Positions 36,275-46,718 are shown, counted from the stretch's first letter. The stretch: 64,000 nt of DNA from Pseudomonas orientalis (GCF_002934065.1 NZ_CP018049.1:1052501-1116500), one strand, 5' to 3'. The notes: generated by a model from the sequence alone, not told the origin. A program made the numbers and translations.

Positions 36275-37762
36275 TCAGAATTTCCAGACCACGTCGACAA
36301 AGGCGCGGTGCATGTAGGAGTCGACCTGGCTGCCATAGGCGTCGCCCGGCTTGAACACGCCGGCACGCAAGCGCACCAGGGCCGAGGGCTCGTCGATCGA
36401 CTGGCTCAGCGCGGCGGGCAGCAAGCCTTTCTTGAAGTACTTGGTGACGACCAGGTCCATCTCCTGGCCGAGGTCCTTCTTGCCGTCTTCAAGCGGCAGG
36501 GAGGTGCTGGAGAGGATCGCGCCGGTCACGTCGTCGGTGTTGTTCTGCACCGCGTCGATGCCGTTGCTGCCCACCGGCTTGTTGCCGTCCACGCGCCAGA
36601 ACTTGTGGTACACCAGGCTGGCGTCGTAGTCCTCGCGCAGCTGCCAGGAACCGAACAGGCTCATGGACTGCATGTTGTTCATCTCGCCGCGAAACGCCTC
36701 GCCGAAGCGGTGCACGCGGGACTGGGTGCCGGTCCAGTTCGAACGGTTGCTTTGCAGGCCGTTCTGTTCGTACTCGGCGCTGGCGCGCGAATAGGCCGCG
36801 CCCACTTGCCACTGCGGGTCCAGGCGCAGGCGCACGCCGATATCGGTGGCCCAGCCGCTGACGTCATCACTGCGCTTGCCATTGGTCGGGCGGCTGCCAT
36901 CGGCGTTCAAGGTGTTGACCGTGTCGCGGTCGCCCTTCATGCCGGTGATGCTGGCCCAGTAGTTGACCGTGTTGGTGTTGCGCCAGTTATAGGCGTCGCT
37001 GTTGGCTTCGATGCCGAGCCAGGTCAGGTCGCCGTTTTCGCGCTTGTCCAATGGGTCGCTGGCCACGCCCGGTTCGGCGTAGTCGAGCTTGCCGTCGTCG
37101 TGGGTGTGGTGGCCGCGCAGACCGATCCACTGGCCCGGCGTCCATTGGTAGGCGGCGTCGGCGTAGAAGTGCTGGCGGTCCTTGTCGACCGGCGACAGTT
37201 CCTTGAGGTCGGTGCGGTATTCGCTGAAGCGTTCGGCGGCGCCGACGTTGGCCTTGAGCAGGGTGGTGTCGAAGGTCCAGTTCAGCGCTTCGATGTTGGT
37301 GTCGCGCCATTGACCGTCGTCATTGCGCAGGCGCTGGCGACCGAACTTGAGGATCTCGCCGGGGTAGGGCGTGAAGCCGCTGTAGCCGACCCAGAACTCG
37401 CGCAGGGCCAGGTAGTTTTTCTTCGCCTTGCGGTCGTCGTTGCTCGATTGTTCGGTCGTGTCATCGGCCGACGGTTGCAGGGTGTCGGTCTCGATAATGT
37501 CGCTGGACACCACCGCCTGGCCCATGGCGTAGGCGCTCCACGCGCCGCTTTCGCCGTAGATCCACGGGCGCAGGTCGAGGCCGATACCGTTGACGTCGCC
37601 GCCTTTCTGGGTGCCCAGGTCGCGGTCGTCTTCGGACTGCGCGGTGGCTTTGACTTCCAGGCCGAAGTTCTTGGCTTCGGTCAGCGCGGCCAGGGTCGGG
37701 CACGACCACAGCAGGGCGAAGGACAGGCCGATGCCGGCCTTGACGAATGGGTTGAGCTTCAT
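36275..37762 (-). CDS. algE: Alginate outer-membrane export porin AlgE
   Basis: A 495-residue 18-strand beta-barrel through which alginate leaves the cell. It has a signal peptide and many amphipathic strands (for example [40 protein letters not shown]), and ends FVDVVWKF with terminal Phe. It overlaps algK by 4 nt and algG follows directly. Confidence 0.97.
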   Translation of the reverse strand: MKLNPFVKAGIGLSFALLWSCPTLAALTEAKNFGLEVKATAQSEDDRDLGTQKGGDVNGIGLDLRPWIYGESGAWSAYAMGQAVVSSDIIETDTLQPSADDTTEQSSNDDRKAKKNYLALREFWVGYSGFTPYPGEILKFGRQRLRNDDGQWRDTNIEALNWTFDTTLLKANVGAAERFSEYRTDLKELSPVDKDRQHFYADAAYQWTPGQWIGLRGHHTHDDGKLDYAEPGVASDPLDKRENGDLTWLGIEANSDAYNWRNTNTVNYWASITGMKGDRDTVNTLNADGSRPTNGKRSDDVSGWATDIGVRLRLDPQWQVGAAYSRASAEYEQNGLQSNRSNWTGTQSRVHRFGEAFRGEMNNMQSMSLFGSWQLREDYDASLVYHKFWRVDGNKPVGSNGIDAVQNNTDDVTGAILSSTSLPLEDGKKDLGQEMDLVVTKYFKKGLLPAALSQSIDEPSALVRLRAGVFKPGDAYGSQVDSYMHRAFVDVVWKF

Positions 37763-39252
37763 AGGGATTCCTCGCCGTCTTCTTGCAGGGCGTGCAGTTG
37801 CAGCGTGCTCTGGGCCAGGGTGCCGCGGGCGGCCAGCTCCTGTTGCACCAGGCGTTGGCCTTCGGCGCGTTGCTCAGGCGTCAGCGGGGCTTCGAGCTGG
37901 GTGGCCAGCTCATTGGCTTCCGGCGTGTCCTGGGCCTTGGCCAGTTGGCTGAAGACATAGGCGTTGAGCGGGTCGGGCTTGGTGCCCTTGCCTTGGGAAA
38001 ACAGTTGGGCAATGGCGAAATCGGCGCTGTTCTGGCCGTTGCGCGCTGCGGTCAGCAGGTGGTCCAGGGCTTTTTGCGGGTAGACCTTGCCCAGGTAGCC
38101 ACGACGGTAGATCTGGCCGAGGTAGTAATCGGCGGCCACTTCACGGCCCACGGCTTTCTCGAAATGCGCCTCGGCAGCCTTGGCGTCGGCCGGTACCCAC
38201 TTGCCTTCGTAGTAGAGCTTGCCCAGCAGCAATTCGGCGCGTGGCTGGTCGGCGGCGCGGCCGTTGTCCAGGTACTTCATCATCTGGTCGACGTCGCCCA
38301 GTTCGGGGAAGTCGTAGAGCAGTTGCGCCAGGCTGACCCAGGACGCGGGGTAACCCGGGGCGATTTTTTCCAGCAACGCCTGGGCGGTTTTCTCGTCCGG
38401 CGTGCCGAGGGTGGCATCGCCGAGTACGCGGGCGACGCTGTCGACGCGCTGGGCGGTGACGGTGCCACGGCTGTAGCCTGCTTCCATCTGCTTGAGCAGC
38501 TCGGCCTGTTTTTCCGGCTCGGCTTTTTTCTGGTAGACGGTGGCCAGCTCGACGTAGCAGATATCGGTGGTGTTCAGCGCGGCTTTGCAGATGCGCTCCA
38601 CGTCATCCAGATGCTGGTCGTAGGTGTTCTGGGTGCGATACAGCAGCACTTGGGCCAGGCCGGCTTCCGGATAACCGGCGGCCTGCCATTGGCTGATCTG
38701 CTGCTGGGCGTTCACGTCGGGGAAGCTGTGCGGGTATTGCAGGTACAGCATCGCCAGCGGGATCAGGGTATTGCCTTCGCCATTGGCAAAGGCTTTTTTC
38801 AGCAGCATTTGCGCTTCATGGTGTTCGGCTTCGGTGGCGCCGGGCTTGGCCACCAGCAGGCGGCCAAGGCGCGCCTGGGCACGGGGCGAAGTGTCCGCCG
38901 CCGCGCGGTAGGTGGCCTCGGCCTGTTTGATTTGCGCCGGATCGCGGGTACCGACCTGGATATCAGCCAGGCCCACCTGGGCCTCGCTGTAGCCCAGGTC
39001 TGCCAGTTGCTGGTAATTCTGCTGGGCGGTGACGGTGTCGCCACGCTTGAGCGCTTCATTGGCCAGGCGTTGGTCGGGCAGGCCGGCACAACCGGCCAGG
39101 CTCACCGCAACCGCCAGCAACGCCACCGAACCCATGTGGGAGGGGGCGTGCCCCCGATGCAGGCGACTCGGTGCATCAGGCAAACCGCGCTGATCCCATC
39201 GCGAGCAAGCCCGCTCCCACAGGGATTGTGTTGTTCTTGAAATAGGGTTCAC
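37759..39252 (-). CDS. algK: Alginate export lipoprotein AlgK, with a REP insertion in the leader
   Basis: An outer-membrane lipoprotein of Sel1/TPR-like repeats that places AlgE and links it to the inner-membrane synthase. The lipobox is SLAGC, followed by [17 protein letters not shown], the usual mature start. The region before it is abnormal: about 30 codons (39133-39221) are a translated REP doublet, giving an n-region of [16 protein letters not shown] and HRGHAPSH before the hydrophobic core. I start at GTG 39252 because GAGG lies 8 nt upstream; ATG 39258 is closer to it. An internal ATG at 39135 would give a 15-residue signal peptide without positive charge. Total 497 residues, longer than the usual 450-480. 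Confidence 0.93.
   Translation of the reverse strand: MNPISRTTQSLWERACSRWDQRGLPDAPSRLHRGHAPSHMGSVALLAVAVSLAGCAGLPDQRLANEALKRGDTVTAQQNYQQLADLGYSEAQVGLADIQVGTRDPAQIKQAEATYRAAADTSPRAQARLGRLLVAKPGATEAEHHEAQMLLKKAFANGEGNTLIPLAMLYLQYPHSFPDVNAQQQISQWQAAGYPEAGLAQVLLYRTQNTYDQHLDDVERICKAALNTTDICYVELATVYQKKAEPEKQAELLKQMEAGYSRGTVTAQRVDSVARVLGDATLGTPDEKTAQALLEKIAPGYPASWVSLAQLLYDFPELGDVDQMMKYLDNGRAADQPRAELLLGKLYYEGKWVPADAKAAEAHFEKAVGREVAADYYLGQIYRRGYLGKVYPQKALDHLLTAARNGQNSADFAIAQLFSQGKGTKPDPLNAYVFSQLAKAQDTPEANELATQLEAPLTPEQRAEGQRLVQQELAARGTLAQSTLQLHALQEDGEESL
39133..39221. repeat. Hybrid REP doublet inside the algK coding region
   Basis: The left part reads TGTGGGAGGGGGCGTGCCCC and its partner is the GCGAGCAAGCCCGCTCCCACA type, so two REP families are joined. 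It lies within the algK frame, with no stop codon in the reading frame. Confidence 0.88.
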
Positions 39253-39266
39253 AGGCATGTCCTCGC

Positions 39267-40433
39267 TTACAGACCGTGAGCCATGGCTTTATCGATCAGC
39301 CAGTTCAGCGAAGGGCCGCGGTCACTGGTGACTTCCACCGGGCGGCCGGCGTAGGTGCTGTCCAGCGGGGCGTCCGGTTTGATCTGCACGCGGATGTCGG
39401 AGGACAGGTCGGCGCTGTTCAAGCTGGTGCTGCTGACGATGGTGCCGGTGCGTACCTGGTCTTCGTCGGCGACCTGGAAGCTCACCGGCGTACCTGGGCG
39501 CACATCACCGAACTGGCGATAGCTGAAGCGCGCTTCCACGTTGGCCTGGCTACCGCGTGGCACCAGTTGGAAGATCACGTCACCCTTGCTGGCGTACTGG
39601 CCGTCGGCAACCAGTTGCTGGGCGACCACGCAATCGCACGGCGAGGTCAGGGTGCCGGTCATTTGCTTGCCGAACAGTTCTTCAACCTTGGCCGGTTGCA
39701 GTTGGTCTTCGTCCAGATGGCCCTTGAGCACATCGAGCATGCTGGTGCTGAAGGTCGCCAGCGGCGCGCCTTTGGCCGCTACCGCGTCACCCTTGAGCAG
39801 GCTTTGCACGGTGCCGTCACGCGGCATGGTCACGTTCATGCCCGGTACACTTACAAGGCCGGCCTGGGCGTGGCTGACGAAATACATGCCGTACAGCGAT
39901 TTGAACACAAAGCCGAAGGCGGCCAGGCCCACCAGGAAAATCGCCAGGCTGAAGGTCACGGCGCGCAGACGCCCGAACGCGGTCATGCCGCTGCCGCCGT
40001 CCTTGACCTTGCGCGCCTTGGTGAAGTTGTCGCGTTGCAGGGTGGCCAGCACGTCGCCCATGGTCACGATGTCGCCGGACAAGTGCGAAGTGATCAGGTG
40101 GCGCAGGGTGGAAATATCCTGGGCATCGAGGTTCTGGAACTGGCAACCGGTGCGGCCGGTCTGGCGGTCGTAGGAGCGGATCTGCAGCTCCACGTCCATC
40201 GCCAGGCCAAGGTTATCGATGACGAACTGCAGGCGACCCTTGTGCACCTGGCCGATGGTCAACGGCTGCGTGGCGGTGAAGGCCAGGCCGCCGGCGGACA
40301 GGTCGATGACCTTGGCTTCGGTCGGCGTGCGGTCGCTGTTGAAGAAGCGCAGCTTGGCCGGGATTTTGACCCGGGCGTGCTGGCGCTGGGCTTCGGATTC
40401 GTGGACTACGTTGGCGTTTACTTGGCTGTTCAT
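39267..40433 (-). CDS. alg44: Alginate polymerase regulatory subunit Alg44
   Basis: A 388-residue inner-membrane protein. The N-terminal PilZ domain binds cyclic di-GMP, with RQHARVKIPA and DLSAGG. A membrane helix (VTFSLAIFLVGLAAFGFVF) follows, and a periplasmic HlyD-like part reaches toward AlgK and AlgE. It activates Alg8 when c-di-GMP rises. AAGGA lies 9 nt before the ATG. Confidence 0.97.
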   Translation of the reverse strand: MNSQVNANVVHESEAQRQHARVKIPAKLRFFNSDRTPTEAKVIDLSAGGLAFTATQPLTIGQVHKGRLQFVIDNLGLAMDVELQIRSYDRQTGRTGCQFQNLDAQDISTLRHLITSHLSGDIVTMGDVLATLQRDNFTKARKVKDGGSGMTAFGRLRAVTFSLAIFLVGLAAFGFVFKSLYGMYFVSHAQAGLVSVPGMNVTMPRDGTVQSLLKGDAVAAKGAPLATFSTSMLDVLKGHLDEDQLQPAKVEELFGKQMTGTLTSPCDCVVAQQLVADGQYASKGDVIFQLVPRGSQANVEARFSYRQFGDVRPGTPVSFQVADEDQVRTGTIVSSTSLNSADLSSDIRVQIKPDAPLDSTYAGRPVEVTSDRGPSLNWLIDKAMAHGL

Positions 40434-40469
40434 CAGGGCATTCCTTAAGTTAATTCAGGCTTGGCAGGG

Positions 40470-41951
40470 TCAGACCATCATCAGCAACACGGCGACGAAA
40501 ATGCTGCCGGCGGAGAAGGTCATGGTCCGAGACGACCAGGTGTTGAACCAACGTTGAAAGCTGGCCAAATCGCGGGTCAGTTTGGTGTCCTGGCGGGTCC
40601 AGGACTGTTGATCAAGGCGGAAGAACACGTAGATCTTCACCAGCGCGCCCATGATCTGGTTGTAATAGAGAATCAGCGGATAGGCCGGGCCGATCTTGTG
40701 GCCGGAGCACGACAGCAGCAGCGTGAGGATCAGGCGGGTGATGCCGATCCACAGCAGGTACGCGAGGATGAAGGCACCGCCGTATTTGAAGGTGGCGATG
40801 ATTGCCACGGTCAGGCCGAGCAGCGAGGTCCACATCGACACGCGCTGGTCGAACAGCACCACACTGGTGAACACACCGAGGCGGCGCACACCCAGGCCCA
40901 GGGCGCGGGAGTTCTGGCGCAGGTTGTTGCCGTACCAGCGGAACATCAGCTTGCGGCTGGCCTTGATAAAGCTCTTTTCCGGCGGGTGTTCCACGGTGTT
41001 GATCGCGGCATCCGGCACGTAGAAGGTGTCGTAGCCCAGGCGCATCAGGCTGAACCAGCTGGACTTGTCATCACCGGTGAGGAACTTGAAGCGGCCCAGG
41101 CGCCAGTGTTGCAGCGAGTCGCTTTCCACGTCGGCGATAAAGCCCGGGTCAGTCACCACGCTGGCGCGGAACACCGACATACGCCCGGTCATGGTCAGCA
41201 CGCGCTTGGACAGGGCCATGGAGCACATGTTGATGTGGCGCTGGGCGAAGCGCAGCTTGTGCCATTCGCTCATGATGTAGCCGCCGCGCACTTCGCAGAA
41301 TTCGTTGGTGGTCAGGCCACCGACATTGCCGAACAGCTGGAACCACGGCACGGTCTTGCGCACCACGCCTTCGGCCAGCACGGTGTCGCCATCGATCACG
41401 GCCACCACGGCGCGGTCATCCGGCAGGTGGCGCGAGATGGCGCGGAAACCGAAGGCCAGGCCGTCGCGCTTGCCGGTACCGGCGATGCGCACGAAGTCGA
41501 GCTTGACGTGAGCCGGTGGGTTCATTTTTTCCCAGAGGCTCTTGACCAGCAGCTCATCGGACATTTCCACCAGCGAGCAGACCACGGTGGTGGGGAAGCC
41601 GCATTCGATGGCTTCGCGAATCACCGAGCTGTAGACCTGCGCAGTGGTCAGCGCATCGATCCTGAAGCTGGTGACCATCAGGAACACATGGGAGGGGTCG
41701 GCGGCCTTGCCCAGCTTGCGCACCTTGCGGCGCAGGTGCGGGTACACCACGTACAGGAACAGCATGCCGCGAAAGAAATGCGTTGCACCCATCGAGTAGC
41801 GCCAGATACCGACGGCGCCAATCAGGAAAATAAAATTCTTCGATTGCGAATCGAAGGTGCTCGCCGGCAACAGCAGGGCGAGTCCCATCAGCAGGCTGAG
41901 AAACAACAGCCAGCCGGCGGCTTGCAGCAATACATGTTTTAACTTGGACAT
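40470..41951 (-). CDS. alg8: Alginate polymerase catalytic subunit Alg8
   Basis: A 493-residue family-2 glycosyltransferase in the inner membrane. It polymerises GDP-mannuronate. Two N-terminal helices, a cytoplasmic GT-A domain with AVIDGDTVL (metal-binding DxD-like), and [12 protein letters not shown] near the acceptor site precede the C-terminal helices. The start at 41951 has GGA spaced 9 nt; a shadow ATG is 9 nt upstream. It lies between algD and alg44. Confidence 0.97.
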   Translation of the reverse strand: MSKLKHVLLQAAGWLLFLSLLMGLALLLPASTFDSQSKNFIFLIGAVGIWRYSMGATHFFRGMLFLYVVYPHLRRKVRKLGKAADPSHVFLMVTSFRIDALTTAQVYSSVIREAIECGFPTTVVCSLVEMSDELLVKSLWEKMNPPAHVKLDFVRIAGTGKRDGLAFGFRAISRHLPDDRAVVAVIDGDTVLAEGVVRKTVPWFQLFGNVGGLTTNEFCEVRGGYIMSEWHKLRFAQRHINMCSMALSKRVLTMTGRMSVFRASVVTDPGFIADVESDSLQHWRLGRFKFLTGDDKSSWFSLMRLGYDTFYVPDAAINTVEHPPEKSFIKASRKLMFRWYGNNLRQNSRALGLGVRRLGVFTSVVLFDQRVSMWTSLLGLTVAIIATFKYGGAFILAYLLWIGITRLILTLLLSCSGHKIGPAYPLILYYNQIMGALVKIYVFFRLDQQSWTRQDTKLTRDLASFQRWFNTWSSRTMTFSAGSIFVAVLLMMV

Positions 41952-42034
41952 AAGCGTCATCCGGAAGGGGAGGAGGCTTCAGGCTGCAAGCGCTGGGGAT
42001 TAAGCCACTGGCAGCCTGAAACTTGCCGTTGCTG

Positions 42035-43351
42035 TTACCAGCAAATACCTTCAGTACGGCCGCTCACGCTGGTGGCCTTGGACATGAAGCCCACCAGGTC
42101 GACCACTTGCTTGCCTTCCGGCGCGTTGTGCGCCAGGGCACGGAACTTCTCGTCACGGTTACCGAGGATGATCACGTCGGAGTTGTTGATCACATCATCG
42201 AAGTCCGAGTTGAGCAGGGACGAGACGTGGGGGATCTTGCCTTCGATGTAGTCCTTGTTCGCACCGTGCACGCGGGCGTACTCGACGTTGCTGTCGTAGA
42301 TGCTCAGGTCGTAGCCCTTGCCGATCAGCATTTCCGCCAGTTCTACCAACGGGCTTTCACGCAGGTCGTCGGTACCGGCCTTGAAGCTCAGGCCCAGCAG
42401 GGCGACTTTGCGCTTGTCGTGGCTGGAGACGATGTCGAAGGCGTTCTGCACCTGGGACTCGTTGCTGCGCATCAGCGAGTTGAGCAGCGGCGCTTCCACG
42501 TCCAGGGAGCCGGCGCGGTAGGTCAGGGCGCGCACGTCTTTGGGCAGGCACGAGCCGCCGAAAGCAAAGCCCGGGCGCATGTAGTACTGGGACAGGTTGA
42601 GCGTCTTGTCCTGGCAGACCACGTCCATCACTTCACGGCCATCGACGCCGACCGCTTTGGCGATGTTGCCGATCTCGTTGGCGAAGGTGACTTTGGTGGC
42701 GTGCCACACGTTGCAGGTGTACTTGATCATTTCGGCGACGGCGATGTCCTTGCGGATGATCGGCGCGTCGAGTTCTTCGTAGAGCGACTGCAGGACATCG
42801 CCGGAGGCGGTGTCGAACTCGCCGATCACGGTCATCGGTGGCAGGTCGTAGTCGGCGATGGCGGTGGATTCGCGCAGGAACTCCGGGTTGACCGCAACGC
42901 CGAAGTCGACGCCGGCTTTCTTGCCGGAGCAGTCTTCGAGGATCGGGATCACCACATTGGCTACGGTGCCCGGCAGTACGGTGCTGCGTACCACGATGGT
43001 GTGGCGGGTGGTCTTGTCACGCAGGACAAAACCGATCTCGCGGCATACCGACTCGATGTAGTTGAGTTCCAGGTCGCCGTTCTTCTTGCTTGGCGTGCCT
43101 ACGCAAATCATCGACAGGTCGGTATCGCGGATGGCTTCGGCGAAGTTGGTGGTGCCACGCAGTCGGCCAGTCTGGATGCCCTGGCTCAACAGCTCGCCCA
43201 GACCCGGCTCAACGATCGGCGACTTACCGGCATTGATCAGGTCGATCTTTTCCTTGGAGATGTCTACGCCGACCACTTCGTGGCCACGGGCAGACAGGCA
43301 ACCGGCACACACGGCGCCAACGTAACCCAAACCAAATATGCTGATGCGCAT
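42035..43351 (-). CDS. algD: GDP-mannose 6-dehydrogenase AlgD
   Basis: A 438-residue NAD-dependent enzyme oxidising GDP-mannose to GDP-mannuronate, the committed step. The Rossmann start is ISIFGLGYVGAVCAGCL and the catalytic Cys is in AFGGSCLPKDVRAL. GAGGTAATTGCG precedes the ATG. It is the promoter-proximal gene of the operon, with a leader of about 470 nt. Confidence 0.98.
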   Translation of the reverse strand: MRISIFGLGYVGAVCAGCLSARGHEVVGVDISKEKIDLINAGKSPIVEPGLGELLSQGIQTGRLRGTTNFAEAIRDTDLSMICVGTPSKKNGDLELNYIESVCREIGFVLRDKTTRHTIVVRSTVLPGTVANVVIPILEDCSGKKAGVDFGVAVNPEFLRESTAIADYDLPPMTVIGEFDTASGDVLQSLYEELDAPIIRKDIAVAEMIKYTCNVWHATKVTFANEIGNIAKAVGVDGREVMDVVCQDKTLNLSQYYMRPGFAFGGSCLPKDVRALTYRAGSLDVEAPLLNSLMRSNESQVQNAFDIVSSHDKRKVALLGLSFKAGTDDLRESPLVELAEMLIGKGYDLSIYDSNVEYARVHGANKDYIEGKIPHVSSLLNSDFDDVINNSDVIILGNRDEKFRALAHNAPEGKQVVDLVGFMSKATSVSGRTEGICW

Positions 43352-43818
43352 CGCAATTACCTCTGTATTTAAATCATGCCATTAGATGGCTGGAGTTCAT
43401 GTTTGCAAGCGTCACTGATGCCGCGAAAGTTGGGCGAATAGACGCCGACTTGCCGCGTGCAGGCATGTTGAATAACGAGTGACTAACTATTGCACTCAAG
43501 TTGTGCGCAACCAGGCCTTATTATTGGGGCTTGCCCTGAAATGCAGCCGTGCTTCCTTGGAGGAAGGCTCCGGCACCGGTGCGGCAAGGGTATCGATGTA
43601 GGCAAATTGCCTTTTTTATCAATGCCTTGTGTGTTTGCACGGGCTCATTTAGGTCAGCGCTTCCTTGGCCTGTAGGGGATAGCAACGCGTACTTATCGCC
43701 ACCCTTAACTCGATCAGTTGATGTTATGACCATAGAGTCAAAGTGTTTTAAGACAACTTGACTGCTTCCATTGGTCGTTATGTAAGTCATCTCTTACAGG
43801 CGTAGAGAATTTCGTTAC
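43352..43818 (-). other. Long 5' leader of the alginate operon
   Basis: About 467 nt separate the predicted algD transcription start (near 43818) and the algD start codon. No convincing gene lies in it. A long leader also precedes algD in P. aeruginosa, where it is a site of post-transcriptional control. The + strand of this stretch shows nothing gene-like. Confidence 0.6.
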
Positions 43819-43824
43819 CGGTGG

Positions 43825-43851
43825 TATGAGCGGTGCTTCAGGATGAAGTTC
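43825..43851 (-). promoter_or_regulatory. AlgU (sigma-22) promoter of algD
   Basis: On the minus strand GAACTT (43851-43846), a 16-nt spacer and TCATA (43829-43825) match the extracytoplasmic-function sigma-22 consensus GAACTT-N16/17-TCtgA. The position far upstream of algD agrees with the known P. aeruginosa arrangement. Confidence 0.8.
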
Positions 43852-43975
43852 CAGCCCGCTCATCCTGTTTCCGGAAATTTCTTGAAATATTGGGAAAGAT
43901 GGCACTAGTAGTATATTGATAGCACTTGCTATTTAGACCAGTAGTTGTGGGGAGTTGGCGCGGGGGGATAGTTTT

Positions 43976-44010
43976 GTGCCACTACTGAATAAAAAAAGTG
44001 GTGCCACTAC
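43976..44010. promoter_or_regulatory. Direct repeats upstream of the algD promoter
   Basis: GTGCCACTAC occurs twice, at 43976-43985 and 44001-44010, 25 bases apart, around an A-rich tract. They lie about 160-190 nt upstream of the algD start, where activators bind in related species. Which protein, if any, binds is unknown. Confidence 0.4.
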
Positions 44011-44112
44011 GAAAAAAAACGATGAATGTCGAGTGAATAAATCGTTAGGGTTGTGTCTGGGTGTTTTTCTGGCGCCAAATAAATGACGATTCTCTGATTT
44101 GAAATACAAAAC

Positions 44113-44208
44113 AAATGTGGGAGGGGGCTTGCCCCCGATAGCGGTGGAGCAGTCAATACTTCGGTGATTGACACTCCGCCATCGGGGGCAAGCCCCCTCC
44201 CACATTTG
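44113..44208. repeat. REP doublet (REPIN)
   Basis: Inverted REP pair of the GGGGGCTTGCCCCC type, bounding the algD regulatory region and the end of yaaA. It may insulate the two minus-strand units. Confidence 0.92.
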
Positions 44209-44229
44209 ATCATCGGTGTCTGTAAGGCC

Positions 44230-45009
44230 TTATTCCGGTGCGTGATCGCGCAAGAACACCAGGTTATCCGGCTTGGACTGCGCCGCATTGAAGCGGTAGC
44301 CCTGCACATCGAACTGCTTGAGCTTCGCCGGATCGTTGATGCGTTCTTCAATCACAAACCGGCTCATCATGCCTCGTGCTTTCTTCGCGTAGAAGCTGAT
44401 GATCTTGTACTGGCCGTTCTTCAGGTCCTTGAACTCGGTGTTGATGATCCGTGCGTTCAGCGCCGTGCGCTTGACCGCCGAGAAGTACTCGTTGGAAGCC
44501 AGGTTGAGCAGCACGTCGTCGCCTTGCGCGGCCAGTGCTTCATTCAACCACTCGCTGATGCGCGCGCCCCAGAACGCGTAAAGATCCTTGCCACGGGCAT
44601 TGGCCAGCTTGGTGCCCATCTCCAGGCGGTACGGCATCATCAAATCCAGCGGGCGCAACAGGCCGTAGAGCCCCGAGAGCATGCGCAGGTGATCCTGGGC
44701 GTAGCTGAAATCGGCATCGCTGAAGGTCTCGGCGTTCAGGCCTGTATAGACGTCGCCCTTGAACGCCAGCAGCGCCTGCTTGGCGTTGGCCGGGGTGAAA
44801 GCGGGCGTCCAGCTGCCGAAGCGGGCGGCATTGAGGCCGCCGATCTTGTCGGAGACGTGCATCAACTCGCTGATCTGCGCCGGGCTCAGTTCGCGCAGTT
44901 GCTCGATCAGTTCCTGGGAATGGTCCAGGTACTGCGGCTGGGTGAAGCGCGCAGTGACCGGCTTGGACTCGAAGTCGAGGGTTTTGGCGGGGGAAATCAC
45001 CATCAGCAT
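44230..45009 (-). CDS. yaaA: Peroxide stress protein YaaA (DUF328)
   Basis: A 259-residue cytoplasmic protein. It begins [15 protein letters not shown] and contains [23 protein letters not shown], both hallmarks of the family. In E. coli YaaA lowers free intracellular iron during hydrogen peroxide stress. The full length is normal. It is monocistronic, and the divergent deacetylase gene lies behind another REP doublet. Confidence 0.95.
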   Translation of the reverse strand: MLMVISPAKTLDFESKPVTARFTQPQYLDHSQELIEQLRELSPAQISELMHVSDKIGGLNAARFGSWTPAFTPANAKQALLAFKGDVYTGLNAETFSDADFSYAQDHLRMLSGLYGLLRPLDLMMPYRLEMGTKLANARGKDLYAFWGARISEWLNEALAAQGDDVLLNLASNEYFSAVKRTALNARIINTEFKDLKNGQYKIISFYAKKARGMMSRFVIEERINDPAKLKQFDVQGYRFNAAQSKPDNLVFLRDHAPE

Positions 45010-45095
45010 GAAGTTGGCTCCTGGAATCGTGGGCTGGATTCTAGGGGGTTAGAGCGTTTGACTCCACCTATCAAGCCAATAGGCCCCGGTTTTTG

Positions 45096-45197
45096 TGTAG
45101 GAGCGAGCTTGCTCGCGAAAGTTGTCAACGATAACGCTGCCTGGCTGAATAAACGCGATGTCCAGACGTTTTTCGCGAGCAAGCTCGCTCCTGCACA
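45096..45197. repeat. REP doublet of the GAGCGAGCTTGCTCGC type
   Basis: Inverted pair of TGTAGGAGCGAGCTTGCTCGCGAA and TTCGCGAGCAAGCTCGCTCC, the same family as the element between algA and algF. It fills much of the gap between divergent yaaA and the deacetylase gene. Confidence 0.9.
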
Positions 45198-45253
45198 AAA
45201 AGGGCGGGGCAGTCCGCTATGATGGGCGGTAACTTCGCAGAGGGAGATCTCGT

Positions 45254-46378
45254 GTGCGATTAGCGCTTTTATTGTCGGCTTGCCTGCTGTGCCTGAATGC
45301 CCAGGCCGCGCCGGTGGACGTAGCCAGCCTCGACCGCGCCACCTGGCCGGAAAAACTCGCCAGCCCGGCGCTGTTCGATGTGGCCTCGCGCGCGGAAATC
45401 CTGATGTTTGCCCACGGCCTGTTGGTCAGCGAAGCCCTGGACGACACCGCGCTCAAGCAGCGCCTGGGGCTGAAGATCATCAACCTGGCCGCCATCGACG
45501 ATCTGCGTCGCCAGCTCTGGCAACGGTTGTTGGAGAACTACACGTTCGCCCAGCAAAGCTGCGAAGAAGACGCTTCGTTCTGCTACCTGGTGGAAAACAT
45601 GGATGACCTGCGCGAGCAGGCCGGCAAGTTCGAAGTCAGTGACGACTCTTTCTATATAGGCTGGGCCGCCCCCAGCCGGCACTTTCACGAACGCTATCTC
45701 GATGAACTGCTGCGCAAGGCCGCGCTGCTGCCGCAGATCAGCAGCGAAGTGGCGCGCTTTGGTGACCACGAACGCAATGGCGACGAGCTCAACGATCGCA
45801 TGTTCCTGCTGACCTTCGACGGCGGCCCGGCAACGGTCGGCGGCAATACCGACTGGCTCGCCGACTACCTGCGCAAGCAAAAGATGAACGCCACGTTCTT
45901 CACCCTTGGCAGCAGTCTGCAAACCCGTGTGGAGCGCAGTTCCGCCGCGGATGTGCAGGCGCTGTACCAAGGGCAGTGCGTGGGAATCCAGGGCTGGCAG
46001 TATCGTTCTCACAGCCATTGGGTCGACTGGCAGGATTCCATCACCCGCAGCGCGTCACTGGTGCAAAACCTGCTGCCGGAAAACTACCTGCCGCTGTTCC
46101 GGCCGCCTTACGGGCAACGGCGTGCGGACAGTCAGGGATTCTTCCAGGCCCAGGGTCTGCAAGTGGCGCTATGGGACATCGATTCCCAGGACGATCCGGG
46201 CAAGCTCAAGGCCGAAGAGTCGGCGCAACGGGTGCTGACGCTGATGCTGCTGTGGCGCAAAGGCGTGATTGTGTTCCACGATCCCCAGGACAAGGCGCGG
46301 GTGGCATTGCCAATGTTGTTGCAGTCGACGGCGCAGAGTGGCTTGGGTTGGCAGGACTGTCGTGAAGCATTTCGATGA
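45254..46378 (+). CDS. NodB-fold polysaccharide deacetylase-like protein, degenerate metal site
   Basis: A 374-residue exported protein with signal peptide (LALLLSACLLCLNAQA). The C-terminal half is a NodB fold: LLTFDGGPATVGGNT (motif 1), SHSHWVDW (motif 2 region), FRPPYGQRR (motif 3), IVFHDPQDK (motif 5). Classical enzymes have TFDDGP and H-S/T-x-x-H; here the second Asp is Gly and the first His seems replaced by Gln. It may therefore bind metal differently or be inactive. The N-terminal 170 residues are helical and unassigned. AGGGAG precedes GTG 45254. Confidence 0.85.
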   Translation: MRLALLLSACLLCLNAQAAPVDVASLDRATWPEKLASPALFDVASRAEILMFAHGLLVSEALDDTALKQRLGLKIINLAAIDDLRRQLWQRLLENYTFAQQSCEEDASFCYLVENMDDLREQAGKFEVSDDSFYIGWAAPSRHFHERYLDELLRKAALLPQISSEVARFGDHERNGDELNDRMFLLTFDGGPATVGGNTDWLADYLRKQKMNATFFTLGSSLQTRVERSSAADVQALYQGQCVGIQGWQYRSHSHWVDWQDSITRSASLVQNLLPENYLPLFRPPYGQRRADSQGFFQAQGLQVALWDIDSQDDPGKLKAEESAQRVLTLMLLWRKGVIVFHDPQDKARVALPMLLQSTAQSGLGWQDCREAFR

Positions 46379-46718
46379 AATGCCCGGTCCTGTTGGTTGA
46401 GGGGGATTTTCGGGGTGATTTTCTGCGACATTTCGATGCAGGCGGACTTCCGACTTTAACGGGGTGTATGGCACTCGGCTAGTGCTATTCGTCATCCTGA
46501 AAAATAAACTTCAAAAAAGCGTCAAAGTGCTTTTTCCTGTCATGGGTTTTGCGGTATTACGAAGTCAGACCGCCGAAACCTGCAGCACAGGTGGCGTCTT
46601 CCAAGACTCCTCATGTGGGTACTGCACTTGACCTTACTCAAGGTGCAGTCGGTGGTCGAATCGAGGCGCAGCACCGCCCAGGTATTGCGTCGACTGGCTC
46701 CCACAAAGGTGACCGAGT
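46379..46718. other. Non-coding stretch before the PhoH gene with a strong hairpin
   Basis: About 340 bases with no convincing gene. At 46621-46649 the arms ACTGCAC and GTGCAGT, extended by TTGA/TCAA with one bulge, enclose a 6-base loop. More short complementary stretches (ACCTG/CAGGT at 46578-46592) lie nearby. It probably holds the promoter and a folded leader of the PhoH gene. Confidence 0.45.

Noticed and set aside
43521..43790. An 89-codon minus-strand frame in the algD leader, a possible leader peptide
   Set aside because: It has no good ribosome site and no family pattern, and the end (CRTGAGAFLQGSTAAFQ) looks random.
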